The notes beneath the pieces were generated by a model, which searched no databases, had not been told where the DNA came from, and saw only the letters and a program-made list of their open reading frames with translations. A DNA stretch of 52,968 nucleotides, taken from contig NZ_JAMXFA010000045.1 in the NCBI RefSeq assembly GCF_025370785.1, positions 1 through 52,968 of the forward strand, read 5' to 3'. Position numbers and translations under genes: made by a program. Source of the stretch: Laspinema olomoucense D3b. GTDB taxonomy: Bacteria > Cyanobacteriota > Cyanobacteriia > Cyanobacteriales > Laspinemataceae. This document shows, piece by piece, positions 33,354 through 43,023 of this stretch. Every line of letters begins with the position of its first letter. Positions within the stretch are counted from its first letter, which is position 1.

Positions 33354-33641
33354 ATGGCTCATAAGAAAGGTACGGGTAGTACACGCAACGGACGTGACTC
33401 TAATGCCCAGCGTCTTGGCGTCAAGCGCTATGGCGGTCAAGTCGTGCGCGCCGGAAATATCCTAGTCCGTCAGCGCGGCACCAAGTTTCACCCTGGACAA
33501 AATGTGGGTCGCGGCAGTGACGATACTTTGTTTGCCCTGATTGATGGGGTTGTCACTTTTGAACGTAAGGGCAAGAGTGGTAAAAAAATCAGTGTTTATG
33601 CAGTGGCAGCAACGGCTGAACCCGTGGCAGTTGAAGCATAA
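33354..33641 (+). CDS. rpmA: Ribosomal protein bL27
   Basis: A 95-residue large-subunit protein whose N-terminus reaches the peptidyl-transferase centre. [20 protein letters not shown] then [20 protein letters not shown] and [12 protein letters not shown] are near-universal. The N-terminus begins directly with AHKK, so there is no cleaved leader as in Firmicutes. AGAGGA lies upstream of ATG. Confidence 0.97.
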   Translation: MAHKKGTGSTRNGRDSNAQRLGVKRYGGQVVRAGNILVRQRGTKFHPGQNVGRGSDDTLFALIDGVVTFERKGKSGKKISVYAVAATAEPVAVEA

Positions 33642-33668
33642 ATGGCTTAATCCAGTCCAAGGGATTAA

Positions 33669-33705
33669 GAAAAGGGCAGATGCGATCGCGTCTGCCCTTT
33701 TTTTT
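33669..33705 (+). terminator. Terminator of the rplU-rpmA unit
   Basis: The stem AAAGGGCAGA / TCTGCCCTTT encloses a loop built on a HIP1 octamer and is followed by a run of T. It lies about 30 bases after the rpmA stop codon. Confidence 0.88.
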
Positions 33706-33764
33706 CGGCTTTTTTCTGACCAACCATACGTTCAGCGGGATTGGCCTCACATTTAAGAGCAGAT

Positions 33765-34032
33765 CCGGTCCCCTCCCCTTGGCAAGGGGAGGGTTAGGGT
33801 GGGGTGTTGGCGGTGACTTGCCAAAGCCACGTCAGGAGGAATGAGTGGGTGGAGGGTGTCGGCGGTGACTTGCTTAACCAAGTCACGAAGAAAGAGGTTG
33901 GCACCCGGCTCCATACAGGCGATTAAACCCGCAAGAGTGACGCGCAGTCGGAGGTAAGCGGAGCTATCCCGTAGGGAATCGCCCAAGAAGAACCCCACCC
34001 TAACCCTCCCCTTGCTAAGGGGAGGGGACCGG
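33765..34032. mobile_element. 268-base non-coding element with 42-base terminal inverted repeats
   Basis: The left arm (33765-33806) and right arm (33991-34032) are inverse copies with only two differences, beginning CCGGTCCCCTCCCCTT and ending GGGTTAGGGTGGGGT. The interior holds two copies of GGCGGTGACTTG (33809 and 33861) and no gene. No clear target duplication is visible. The structure fits a MITE-like element, with the transposase to be sought elsewhere. It sits between rpmA and hemB. Confidence 0.75.
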
Positions 34033-34195
34033 AGGTGGAGTTAAGCGTAAAAAACTTACTCTTGTAAGCCCCCAACAACTCACCGATCGCCCAGGAAACA
34101 AGATGTTACAAAACGTAACTAAATGCGCCAGCGATCGCCAGATAACTCTAGACTAAAGTCTTGAAACTGTCGCGCATTCCTTCCTTAATTCAGAT

Positions 34196-35185
34196 ATGTT
34201 TCCAACTCATCGCCCTCGCCGTTTGCGTCAGCACCCCCAACTCCGCCGAATGGTGCGGGAAAACCTCCTCACCACCAGCGACTTAATCTATCCCCTGTTT
34301 GCAGTCCCGGGGGAATCTGTCGCCAAGGAAGTCTCATCCATGCCAGGAGTCTATCAACTCTCGGTGGATAAAATTGTCGAAGAAGCTAAAGAAGTCTATG
34401 ACTTGGGCATTCCTGCCATTATCCTCTTTGGCATTCCCGAGAATAAAGATCTTGAGGCAACCGGCGCATGGCATGATTGCGGAATTGTCCAGAAAGCAAC
34501 CGCAGCGGTGAAAGCAGCGGTTCCCGACCTCCTGGTGATCGTGGATACCTGTCTGTGTGAGTACACCAGTCATGGACATTGCGGCTATTTAGAAGTAGGG
34601 GACCTAATGGGGCGGGTGCTCAACGATCCCACCCTGGAGTTGCTGAAGAAAACGGCGATCGCCCAAGCGAAAGCAGGCGCAGATATTATCGCACCGTCAG
34701 GGATGATGGATGGATTCGTTCAGGCGATCCGGTCTGGATTAGATGGGGCGGGATTTGAAGATATACCCATCCTGTCTTATGCGGCGAAATATGCCTCCGC
34801 CTATTATGGCCCGTTCCGAGATGCCGCAGATTCCTCTCCTCAATTTGGCGATCGGCGCACCTATCAAATGGATCCGGCCAATGGTCGGGAGGCCCTTACA
34901 GAAATTGAACTGGACATCCAGGAAGGGGCCGATATGCTCATGGTCAAACCGGCCCTTGCCTATATGGATATTATCTGGCGCGTCAAACAGGCGAGTAACC
35001 TGCCCGTTGCCGCTTATAACGTTTCTGGGGAGTATGCGATGGTCAAAGCTGCGGCCCTCAATGGTTGGATTGATGAGGAACGAGTGGTGATCGAAACCTT
35101 AACCGGCTTCAAGCGCGCCGGTGCGGACCTGATTCTCACCTACCATGCGAAAGATGCGGCCCGGTGGCTGGCAAACCAGTCCTAA
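34196..35185 (+). CDS. hemB: Porphobilinogen synthase (delta-aminolevulinic acid dehydratase)
   Basis: Condenses two 5-aminolevulinate molecules to porphobilinogen in heme and chlorophyll synthesis. The 329-residue protein shows the metal-site region [17 protein letters not shown] (Cys and His ligands), the Schiff-base lysines in [20 protein letters not shown] and [17 protein letters not shown], and the C-terminal [14 protein letters not shown]. Cys at the metal site points to a zinc-type site rather than the Asp-rich magnesium site of plants. Start ATG 34196 gives the usual [11 protein letters not shown]-terminus. A hairpin terminator follows. Confidence 0.97.
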   Translation: MFPTHRPRRLRQHPQLRRMVRENLLTTSDLIYPLFAVPGESVAKEVSSMPGVYQLSVDKIVEEAKEVYDLGIPAIILFGIPENKDLEATGAWHDCGIVQKATAAVKAAVPDLLVIVDTCLCEYTSHGHCGYLEVGDLMGRVLNDPTLELLKKTAIAQAKAGADIIAPSGMMDGFVQAIRSGLDGAGFEDIPILSYAAKYASAYYGPFRDAADSSPQFGDRRTYQMDPANGREALTEIELDIQEGADMLMVKPALAYMDIIWRVKQASNLPVAAYNVSGEYAMVKAAALNGWIDEERVVIETLTGFKRAGADLILTYHAKDAARWLANQS

Positions 35186-35212
35186 CCCATCGGTTTCTAA
35201 AAACCTTCTCTT

Positions 35213-35230
35213 AGCCCGCCTGTGCGGGCT
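35213..35230 (+). terminator. Terminator of hemB
   Basis: AGCCCGC and GCGGGCT form a seven-base-pair stem with loop CTGT, followed by TTATT, 27 bases after the stop codon. The hairpin resembles the core of the GCCCGCCTGCGCGGGC repeat family at 21411 and 48349. Confidence 0.7.
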
Positions 35231-35814
35231 TTATTCTTGCTGCCTCAACTCTAAGGGCATTCTGACGGTGGATATCGGAGTGCAGAATTTTTGGCGGGGA
35301 ATGGTCTGAAACAGCCCAATCGTCACCCCCGCGCGACCCCGGATATTTACTGAACAAGAGGGGTAGAGAACTCCAGAAAACTGTCGGACTATTTGTTACC
35401 GCTTTTGGGCCAAAATGTCAAGAAATTATGATATAAAGAATTAGAATTAAGGTAGTTAATTTATCAGTTATGTTATAAAAAGAGTTATACGATTAAAAAT
35501 TATCGCATTTTAGGAATCAACAGTAGAACCCTTTGGCTTAGACTTCAGAACGCAATTGCCCAGGGAAATAGGAAACAACCAGTCCTTGTGATCGGAGGGG
35601 GAAACTTATTCTCACCTTTGTTACAAACAAGGAAACCTCGGGGGAGTGAATGAGCGGAACTATACTACCCACTCATTCATAAAAGCTTATACCTTCCCAT
35701 CAATACCCAGAGTTGGGGTCAAGTCAAGCCCGAGAGTGTTAAAGACCAGAAAGCACTCGATTTCAAAAGCGATTGGTCAATAAATTTAGACATCAAGTGA
35801 GTAGGAAAAGGACG
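35231..35814. other. Intergenic region
   Basis: About 580 bases; AT-rich at 35400-35520 with several short T/A runs. No gene, tRNA or strong hairpin is visible. It probably contains the promoter of the GNAT gene. Confidence 0.5.
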
Positions 35815-36288
35815 ATGGATTGCAGTCACATTCAATTTCGCGATCGCAAAGAAGACGTAGATATCCACCAGCTTCAAAGGCTATTTGAACTCACCGCTTT
35901 TTGGGCGAAAGAGCGAAAAATTGAAGATTTAGCTATTGCGATCGCCAACAGCGATCCTGTGATTACCGTTTGGGAAGGAGAGCGTCTGATTGGGTTAGCC
36001 CGCGCCACCTCTGACGGCATTTATCGAGCTACAATTTGGGATGTAATTATTCACCCCGAATATCAAGGCGTGGGATTGGGACGCAAATTAGTTGAAACCC
36101 TTTTAAGTCATCCCCGGATGAATCGAGTGGAGCGAGTTTACCTGATGACCACTCATCAGCAACGATTCTATGAGCGAATTGGTTTCCAGGAAAACTCAAC
36201 CACGACAATGGTCCTCTACAATAACCAAAACTTCACTGAAGAACTTAAGACTCGCGAAGTGCTTGTGGAAGCGAGCATTGAAGTCTAG
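35815..36288 (+). CDS. GNAT-family N-acetyltransferase
   Basis: A 157-residue acetyl-CoA-dependent transferase. WDVIIHPEYQGVGLGRKLVE holds the Q/R-x-x-G-x-G/A pyrophosphate-binding motif. RVERVYLMTTHQQRFYERIG then F is the motif-B region. The substrate is not predictable. ATG 35815 has AAAAGGA upstream and is preferred to a TTG 14 codons before. The 3' end overlaps the convergent kinase-like gene by 44 bases. Confidence 0.88.
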   Translation: MDCSHIQFRDRKEDVDIHQLQRLFELTAFWAKERKIEDLAIAIANSDPVITVWEGERLIGLARATSDGIYRATIWDVIIHPEYQGVGLGRKLVETLLSHPRMNRVERVYLMTTHQQRFYERIGFQENSTTTMVLYNNQNFTEELKTREVLVEASIEV

Positions 36289-37285
36289 TTATTTCTGAAC
36301 TCTCTACGGCTCGAAGCTCCTCCGGCACCGGACCCGCTTCAACTATTTCTAAATGGCCGCCCATCAGTTCCAAAATGCTCTGATTCATCATCAAAATCGT
36401 ACCGGGTGACAGATCTACCTCAGTTTCGGGAGTCCGTTCCTTGCGGTTCTTTTGGAGTTGCAGGAAATCCAGGGGTTCGGAAAAACAATGAGGCGGAAGG
36501 GGAAGATCGATGGAGATGATCACATCACCCCCCGAGGTTTTACTCGGGGTTGATTTGCTTGATCCAGATAAGGGGGAAACTTTTGCACAAATGGCGATGC
36601 GACCATTCCCAACGGGATTAATAGCTAGATCAATAAAGGTAACGAGAACCTGAGTCAAACAGCGCTGGTCCGCAAAAATGGAAATTTTAGGGTCTGGTTG
36701 GGAAATTTGCAACGAGATATTGCGGTTAGCGGCTTGGAGTTCAGTTAAATAATGGACTTCTTCAAACACATCGGCAAGATGGAGGATTTCTAGTTTTAGG
36801 GGGTTGCGACCTTCCTCAATTCGAGAGACTTCGATAATGCGATCGAGCATTTGAATCATCTTGTGAACGGAGTTATTGGCCTGGACCAAAAACTCTCGTT
36901 CTTCTGCGGGATTATCGCACAAATCGCTTAAAATTAATTGATGAACGCCGATTAAACTATTCAAAGGCGATCGCAACTCATGGGAAATTCGAGACAAAAA
37001 ACCAGCTTTAAACTGACACATTTGACGAGTCAGTAGATAATCAAGCTGAGTTTCTTTGAGGCGAGTCGATAGGTTAGAGTCTCCTAAATGTGTACCTTGA
37101 CTTGCGGGTAAATTGGTACTCTGATCCGGTCTGTAGCGCGATCGCATCAGCCATCCACTTCCAAACCCAAACCCCACAGCACCGAGTGCATAGATCCCAT
37201 AGATCCAGTCCATAGTTTGCCCGAAATTCCAACCTAATTCCTGAACGCTGATTGCGGTGGTAAGAGACATGGCATCCCCGCTCAT
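36245..37285 (-). CDS. Degenerate histidine-kinase-like protein
   Basis: A 346-residue protein: one N-terminal membrane segment (GIYALGAVGFGFGSGWLM), a linker, then a good HisKA domain with SRISHELRSPLNSLIGVHQL. The following ATP-binding region keeps overall length but lacks the N box (the position reads VTFIDLAINPVGNGRIAI) and recognisable DxGxG and GxGLGL motifs. The His is present, so it could receive phosphate or dimerise with an active kinase, but autophosphorylation looks unlikely. Its ATG overlaps the stop of the tsaC-like gene (ATGA), indicating translational coupling. Confidence 0.8.
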   Translation of the reverse strand: MSGDAMSLTTAISVQELGWNFGQTMDWIYGIYALGAVGFGFGSGWLMRSRYRPDQSTNLPASQGTHLGDSNLSTRLKETQLDYLLTRQMCQFKAGFLSRISHELRSPLNSLIGVHQLILSDLCDNPAEEREFLVQANNSVHKMIQMLDRIIEVSRIEEGRNPLKLEILHLADVFEEVHYLTELQAANRNISLQISQPDPKISIFADQRCLTQVLVTFIDLAINPVGNGRIAICAKVSPLSGSSKSTPSKTSGGDVIISIDLPLPPHCFSEPLDFLQLQKNRKERTPETEVDLSPGTILMMNQSILELMGGHLEIVEAGPVPEELRAVESSEITRLQCSLPQALRES

Positions 37286-37893
37286 CTTCCCCTATCCACG
37301 CTGTTTGAGTCTAACTCAACGACACCTTGACGGAGAATTTCCCAACTTTGCCCCGTCCACTTTGCCACGGTGGAGGGGACGCCACTGGCCGTCGCGTTCG
37401 GTTCCGACGGAGCCCATTCCAGAGTCACCACTTGGGGAAAGCGCGAACTAATCTCTGCCATTGTTTGCAACGGGGGCTCCCCACTGAGATTAGCGCTCGT
37501 CGTGGCTAAAGGGCCAGTTTGAGCCAAAATCCTGCGGGCGATCGCCTGATTGGGAACTCGAATCCCGATGGTACTCGGGTCCACTGGATTCATCACCGAG
37601 GGTACCGCAGCAGAAGCGGGTAAAACCAATGTTAACGCACCGGGCCAATGTCGGTTCGCCACCCCTTGCCAAATTTGCAACTCACTCTCCGTCCTTTGCA
37701 CAAAAGGCCAGAGGTCAACTTCTGTGGCCCCCATCAAAATTAGGGGTTTATCCAGACTGCGTTGTTTGACGGCAAAGATGGACTCAGCGCGACTGGGCAG
37801 AACTGCTAATGCCGGGACCGTATCCGTGGGGAAACTCACGACCTGACCCCCCAGGGCCGCCTCAATCAACGCTTGTTCTGAAACTGATGTCAT
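37282..37893 (-). CDS. tsaC: L-threonylcarbamoyladenylate synthase (TsaC/Sua5 family)
   Basis: Makes threonylcarbamoyl-AMP for the t6A37 modification of tRNAs reading ANN codons. The 203-residue YrdC-type domain shows GGQVVSFPTDTVPALAVLPS, IFAVKQRSLDKPLILM (KxR and KP), HWPGALTLVLPA, IGIRVPNQ and TTSANLSGEPP (SxxN). It lacks the C-terminal Sua5 domain. ATG 37893 is preferred to a TTG seven codons upstream. It lies 23 bases after prmC, and the degenerate kinase starts within its stop codon. The prmC-tsaC link is common in bacteria; both act on translation. Confidence 0.92.
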   Translation of the reverse strand: MTSVSEQALIEAALGGQVVSFPTDTVPALAVLPSRAESIFAVKQRSLDKPLILMGATEVDLWPFVQRTESELQIWQGVANRHWPGALTLVLPASAAVPSVMNPVDPSTIGIRVPNQAIARRILAQTGPLATTSANLSGEPPLQTMAEISSRFPQVVTLEWAPSEPNATASGVPSTVAKWTGQSWEILRQGVVELDSNSVDRGR

Positions 37894-37916
37894 CGTGACG
37901 TTTAGGACCCTCAATG

Positions 37917-38846
37917 TTAACTACGGTAAGCTCGGGCAAATCGCTCAATCCCTGCTAAATCTGAGAATATCTCAATTTGGGAATAACTGCCTTGGTGTTG
38001 TAGTAACTCCATGACAGTAGGGGCTTGTCCTGCCATCATTTCCAAGAGCAAAAGCCCACCGGGACATAAATAAGTCGGTGCCGTAGCAATCAGATGGCGA
38101 ATGCAGTCTAATCCATCGGGTCCGCCATCCAGGGCGATCGCCGGTTCATGGTTGGCGACTTCCGGTTCTAACTCCCCTAGCATGGCGGTGGGGATATAGG
38201 GGGGATTGGAGACAATGCCCCGGAGTCGGTTGAGTCCCTGGAAGGGATGTAATGGCTCAAACCAGGATCCGCAATAAAATTGAATGCGATCGCCGTATCC
38301 CAGATTGAAGGCATTCTCTCGGGCGATCGCCAGGGCAGCTTCTGAACGGTCCACCGCATGAAGGGTAACCTTTGGTAAGACTTCCGCCAAACCGAGGGCG
38401 ATCGCTCCACTGCCGGTCCCCAAATCAGCCCAGTCGCCCTCCGTTAAGGGGGTGTCCAGATGCGGACGTGACTCGCATTGGGTTGAGCTCACCGCTAAAT
38501 CAATGGCCCATTCAGTTTCCGGTCGGGGGATGAGGACCCCCGGACTGACCCCTAAAGAAAAATTTCGCCAGGGGGTGACCCCGGCGAGATATTGGACTGG
38601 AACTCGGTCTTGAATCCGTTGGTGCCACTGTTCCTGGAGTTGGACCCAGGGGCGATTGAGGGGAATTTGCAGTCGCCCTTTATAGGAGTCCAGACGCAGG
38701 GCTAACTGATCCAAATCGCTGACCGATAGCAGCAGCCAATCTAGCTCGTCCAGCGGCACATTGGCCGCTATAGCAGCGGCGCGAGCTTCCTGACGCCACT
38801 GCCACAGTTCTAACCCAGAAACTGCCGGATCCGATGAACGGCTCAT
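37917..38846 (-). CDS. prmC: Release factor glutamine N5-methyltransferase
   Basis: Methylates the Gln of the GGQ motif in RF1 and RF2 with S-adenosylmethionine. The 309-residue protein has an N-terminal helical domain (LDELDWLLLSVSDLDQLALR), the linker YLAGVTPWRNFSLGVSPGVL with IPRPETEWAI, the SAM motif WADLGTGSGAIALGLAEVLP and the catalytic NPPY in GIVSNPPYIPTAML. First gene of the prmC-tsaC-kinase unit. Confidence 0.95.
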   Translation of the reverse strand: MSRSSDPAVSGLELWQWRQEARAAAIAANVPLDELDWLLLSVSDLDQLALRLDSYKGRLQIPLNRPWVQLQEQWHQRIQDRVPVQYLAGVTPWRNFSLGVSPGVLIPRPETEWAIDLAVSSTQCESRPHLDTPLTEGDWADLGTGSGAIALGLAEVLPKVTLHAVDRSEAALAIARENAFNLGYGDRIQFYCGSWFEPLHPFQGLNRLRGIVSNPPYIPTAMLGELEPEVANHEPAIALDGGPDGLDCIRHLIATAPTYLCPGGLLLLEMMAGQAPTVMELLQHQGSYSQIEIFSDLAGIERFARAYRS

Positions 38847-38930
38847 CGATAGTTTGGTCCTTTATCCGCGATCGTTTCCCCTAGCATCAATCGTTCTGGG
38901 TGTTTTCGTCAAGGGTGCAACCGCCCGGAG

Positions 38931-39707
38931 TTAAGGTTGTGCCGGTTCGGGTTGGGGTCTGGACTGGAGATATTCCAAGGTTTCCGTGGAAGGAACCAGG
39001 ACAATTTTGGTCACCGCTGGGTCATTATTGTTTTCTAACTCTTCGATGACTTTCTCCAGATTACTGACCCGAACATCAATGCTGGGCGCTAAATCGGGCT
39101 GTTGTTCCCGCACTCGGGTTAACATGGATTCCAACTGCTCGCGATTGAAAAAGATGGGAATCAGTTGCTCGCCATTTTGTTCAATGGTCAAATAGCCTTG
39201 TTCTGGGCCAACTGTCGCATAAAAGAGCGGTACGCCATTAAATAAAGGCATTCCATTGGATTGCGGAATTTCCTGACCTTCCTGCTGTAGTTCCTCAGCG
39301 GCAAATTGCACCTGTTGTTGGACGGGAATGAAGGCAAATTCTACGCGTTCGGGATTATCGGCATTGGCTTGTTCTAGTTCATAAACCTTAGCCAAAGAAA
39401 CGGGGACAACTTGGGTATTGCCCGCTAAATCGGGATTTTGTTGTTCTATTTTTTGAACAAACTGCTGGGCATCCCGTTGACTCATAAAGAAGCTGGCGAT
39501 CGAAGCCTCCTCGTTATTATTGGTGACCGATGCAATTAAGGGAGTGCCTTCGGTGTTCGTTATTGTAAAGACTAGAACGGATTCTAGTTTTTTCATAATG
39601 TCTTGGGCGGGTAATGCGATCGCCCGATTCATTCCTGGTAGCAATTGCCCCAGAAGAACGCTTCCCATTAAACCGAGACTTGCACTCCAGCGGACTAAGG
39701 ATTTCAT
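38931..39707 (-). CDS. Tic22-like exported protein
   Basis: A 258-residue protein with a signal peptide (MKSLVRWSASLGLMGSVLLG, then cleavage near IALPAQ). The mature part shows the duplicated Tic22 pattern: VLVFTITNTEGTPLIASV, then FFMSQRDAQQFVQKIEQQNP, and later PLFYATVGPEQGYLTI with IFFNREQLESMLTRVREQQP. In cyanobacteria Tic22 is a periplasmic or thylakoid-lumen protein needed for outer-membrane biogenesis; in chloroplasts it is an import chaperone. ATG 39707 is preferred over a start 19 codons upstream. It stands alone, downstream of a 690-base spacer. Confidence 0.88.
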   Translation of the reverse strand: MKSLVRWSASLGLMGSVLLGQLLPGMNRAIALPAQDIMKKLESVLVFTITNTEGTPLIASVTNNNEEASIASFFMSQRDAQQFVQKIEQQNPDLAGNTQVVPVSLAKVYELEQANADNPERVEFAFIPVQQQVQFAAEELQQEGQEIPQSNGMPLFNGVPLFYATVGPEQGYLTIEQNGEQLIPIFFNREQLESMLTRVREQQPDLAPSIDVRVSNLEKVIEELENNNDPAVTKIVLVPSTETLEYLQSRPQPEPAQP

Positions 39708-40402
39708 TTTGACACCTGATAGCGATACGAGTTGATTTACTTGCTCCAACACATCAAACCTCAATCGGTTTTAGGCTAATTTTTTTGAAAGATTTGGTTT
39801 TATCTTTCGCGGTTTTTGCAATAGCTCGGTAAGTTTTGGGTTATCAAGCTTGCGAGATTCAGTTGCTCCTGGCTCAATCTACAACAGATTTTCCCCTAAT
39901 TACAGAATTCTGAGGGATCCGGGTTGTTATCTGTAGCGTTTCTAAGGGCAACCCCGTTGGTAGTGTCGAGGACTATTCTGAATAGGGAAGAGTTCCGTTA
40001 TCTGTTAAGATATGCGTAAGCCCCCTCTCCTCGGATCTGGCTCGAATCTCCTTTCAGTACCTAGACTTGCGCTGGGGTTTGCCCAGTGCCCAATTATCCT
40101 AAACACCGACTTTAACCCTGTTTAGCTGCCTTCAAGCTGGCTTCAGCCTGAGCGATCTAGCCCTTTATTATCGCAGTCTATTATAGCAGCCTAGCTATCT
40201 CTTATCATCCTCTTGGGGATACTCATTCCCAGGGTTTTATTTCGGTGTAGCGACAAAATGAACTCAAAAAAAATAGGTGTAATTTTAGAAATATCCCTCT
40301 TCATGACCCGGGAAGGGCGATCGCACCCCTGGTGACGACTTACCCCCGCTACCGAAGAATACTCTAAACCCCTGGTTCATTTTATTGACGAAATAGATAG
40401 AA
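39708..40402. other. Intergenic region
   Basis: About 690 bases with no convincing reading frame. Contains short AT-rich runs and a CTATTATAGCAGCCTAGCTATC block near 40180 that can fold weakly. No RNA gene recognised before the tRNA. Confidence 0.5.
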
Positions 40403-40476
40403 TCGGGATGACAGGATTTGAACCTGCGACATCCTGCTCCCAAAGCAGGCGCGCTACCAAGCTGCGCTACATCCCG
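40403..40476 (-). tRNA. tRNA-Pro (anticodon TGG)
   Basis: On the minus strand the acceptor stem CGGGATG pairs with CATCCCG with discriminator A, the anticodon stem CCTGC/GCAGG encloses loop TTTGGGA (anticodon TGG), and the T arm carries the GGTTCAAATCC-type loop. Length is 74 bases; CCA is not encoded. Confidence 0.93.
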
Positions 40477-40922
40477 GACAGTTGTTTTTAATTATAGCAT
40501 CATCCTCCCCGGAAAAGTCAAGACTTTATTTTGGTGAGGGGGAAAGAGGCAATGAGGCAGTGGCGATCGCTCCTCTAAGGGGGGCCTTTATCCATAAAAC
40601 CTCGGTTCGACAGGGGCTTTAGGGGCTAAACCCCATTCCCTCAAACCTTTGGAAGTACCCCATCCACCGCTTAAACAGCCTTAGCAACCCCTAGGATGGG
40701 CGCAACAAATTAAAATCAAGACTAGACCATCAGTACCCTCTTCAATCAAAGGAACTGTTAGCAGGTTTCTGGCCCTTTCTTTGGGGCAAATTGCTCCAGA
40801 TTTTTTTAGAAAATCTGGTTTCTCCCCCATGCTGTACCCCGGATTAGACCCCCTTTGCTCCTCAAGCCCCATCCAGGGCGAAAAAATCAATAACCTAGAC
40901 ATCCAGACTGCTTTGATTGAGG
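40477..40922. other. Intergenic region
   Basis: About 445 bases. The only notable item is a half-copy of the AGAAACCGGGTTT-type repeat (AGAAAATCTGGTTTCTCCCC near 40808-40827). Short frames on both strands lack ribosome sites and family character. Confidence 0.5.
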
Positions 40923-41141
40923 TTAAGCTGCGGCGCTTATGTGCTGATGAGATTGCCGTAACTCCCGGGACTCTTGCCTAACTCGACCTTTCATCGCCTC
41001 CTTTTGCAACAGCATAAACGCCTGAAAATCTTCGATATCATATTGTGTCTGTTGTAACAACAAACGGAGGCGTTCTTCGGCTTCCAGGGTCAGATAACCT
41101 GTCACTAATGCCTGCTGTGCGATTTGGCTAATTACATTCAT
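40923..41141 (-). CDS. Tiny conserved cyanobacterial protein (family member 3 of 3, divergent)
   Basis: A 72-residue protein: IAQQALVTGYLTLEAEERLR then LLLQQTQYDIEDFQAFMLLQ and KEAMKGRVRQESREL. A GAGGAG site sits nine bases before ATG, so translation is well supported. The TGYLT turn between helices and the acidic/helical second half match the layout of the tiny proteins at 7382-7582 (AGYIT) and 14192-14392 (SGRLT), but the terminal RGWL is replaced by a longer basic tail. Function unknown. Confidence 0.72.
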   Translation of the reverse strand: MNVISQIAQQALVTGYLTLEAEERLRLLLQQTQYDIEDFQAFMLLQKEAMKGRVRQESRELRQSHQHISAAA

Positions 41142-41912
41142 GAAAATGTACTCCTCATTAGATCAGTTTATAAAAATACCGTGCTGCCAATTCATGACCA
41201 ACACAGTTCCTTTGTTGTTTCATGACGGTAAATAAATCAGAATAAAATCTATCTTTAGAAAGAAGAGGGTGGGCTTATCCTCCTTTAGGTAGAGGTCGGG
41301 CGGATTAAGAGGCTGACTATTGACGCCACAAGTGGAATTTACCCCTGGAAAGTGAAGTCAAGGATTAAAAGCCATTCAATTTTTTGCGATTTTAGGAGAA
41401 TAGAATAATAAAAAACCGGGGATTTGGTGAGGGAACAAATAAAAATTGAATATAAAAAAATGGCTGTATTAATGTGGATTTTTAATAAGAAAGGGGTTTA
41501 GTTAAGGCTTTTACATCCCATTTAGGCGAGTTTGAGGGGTTAAGACTTAAGGGGAATTTCGCGGCCTTAACTCATGGGGCGCAGGGGAGAGACAAAGTTA
41601 TTGACATTCCGACAGTTTTATGATTAAAAATGGCAAATAATGGGGAACCTGGGAGAAAAAAGAGGGGTGGTTCTTGGGGGTGGAGGAGATAAGGGTTTAG
41701 GCGGTGAGGAGGCATTGTTTCGGTGGGTTAAATCTCTGATAAAATTGGGGATCAATTAGGAAGTCTATCTAGTCGGGGCGATCGCGCTTTTGGGGATTGT
41801 CCGGCGATCGCCAGCCCATCGGTATTTAGGCAATCTCGTCAGCGATCGCACCGCCTACCCAACCGACTAGAGCCAGACCCTCCTAACCTGCTAAAAATTT
41901 CGAGTTGCATAG
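41142..41912. other. Long intergenic region
   Basis: About 770 bases. Left part is AT-rich, right part (41770-41860) contains three HIP1-type octamers in 80 bases. No gene supported on either strand; the nitrilase-family promoter should be near the right end. Confidence 0.5.
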
Positions 41913-42725
41913 ATGAAATCTTACCTAGCTGCCGCGATTCAAATGACCAGCGTGCCGGACCTTGCCAAAAACTTGGCTCAGGCAGAAGAACTGATCGATC
42001 TGGCTGTGCGCCGGGGTGCCGAATTAATTGGGTTACCGGAGAATTTTTCGTTTTTGGGAGAGGAATCAGAAAAGGTTCACCAAGCTGAAGCGATCGCCGT
42101 TGAAAGCGAAAAATTTGTCAAAACAATGGCTCAGCGGTATCAAGTCACCATCCTCGGAGGTGGCTTTCCTGTACCCGTAAATCAAGCTCAAGTTTACAAC
42201 ACGGCCATCCTGGTAGAACCGAATGGACAGGAAGTGGCACGGTATCAAAAAGTCCATCTATTTGATGTCAACGTTCCCGATGGGAACACCTATCAAGAAT
42301 CAAGTACGGTTAAAGCAGGAGAGGTCCTCCCCCCGATTTATCACTCCGAGAAACTCGGGAATCTGGGATTATCAGTCTGTTATGACGTGCGCTTTCCGGA
42401 ACTGTATCGCCATCTTTCTTATAAAGGGGCAGAAGTTTTATTTATCCCGGCTGCCTTTACGGCTTATACCGGCAAAGATCATTGGCAGATCTTGCTACAA
42501 GCGCGGGCGATTGAAAATACCTGTTATGCGATCGCCCCGGCACAAACTGGGCGGCACTATGGCATGAGACATACCCACGGTCACGCCCTAATTATCGACC
42601 CCTGGGGTACAATTTTAGCCGATGCCGGAGACAAACCCGGAGTAGCGATCGCCGAAATCAGCCCCTCGCGCCTCGAACAAGTGCGTCGCCAAATGCCCTC
42701 TTTGCAACACCGAGTTTTTATTTAA
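41913..42725 (+). CDS. Nit1-type amidase of the nitrilase superfamily
   Basis: A carbon-nitrogen hydrolase of 270 residues with the Glu-Lys-Cys triad: Glu in ELIGLPENFSFLG, Lys in YQKVHLFDVNVPDG, Cys in LGLSVCYDVRFPELYRHL. KVHLFD and CYDVRFPELYR are the features of the Nit1/deaminated glutathione amidase branch, which hydrolyses deaminated glutathione made by transaminase side reactions. HWQILLQARAIENTCYAIAP is the usual C-terminal block. Soluble cytoplasmic enzyme, stands alone. Confidence 0.9.
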   Translation: MKSYLAAAIQMTSVPDLAKNLAQAEELIDLAVRRGAELIGLPENFSFLGEESEKVHQAEAIAVESEKFVKTMAQRYQVTILGGGFPVPVNQAQVYNTAILVEPNGQEVARYQKVHLFDVNVPDGNTYQESSTVKAGEVLPPIYHSEKLGNLGLSVCYDVRFPELYRHLSYKGAEVLFIPAAFTAYTGKDHWQILLQARAIENTCYAIAPAQTGRHYGMRHTHGHALIIDPWGTILADAGDKPGVAIAEISPSRLEQVRRQMPSLQHRVFI

Positions 42726-43023
42726 CTGAGCGGTCCTCCCCTTTGGACCCGGAACCTTAGTGGCAGAAGACATCTGGCCGGTTTTGCCCCTCGTCCTCGG
42801 GCCTGACAACCCTCGGTAATTATAGTAACCATAAGATTTTTTGCGATCGGACTCGCTGCTTATGGGAAGACAATAAATCCAGACTGACGCTTCAAATCCG
42901 ATAACAACCGCCATCCGCATTTTGGACTGTGATGATGACTTTTGAAATTCGGTTTCTGAGTTCGAGGGCGTCAGTCTGGTGAACAAAACAGGTACATTAG
43001 ACAGGACGAGTTCTGCAAAATAA

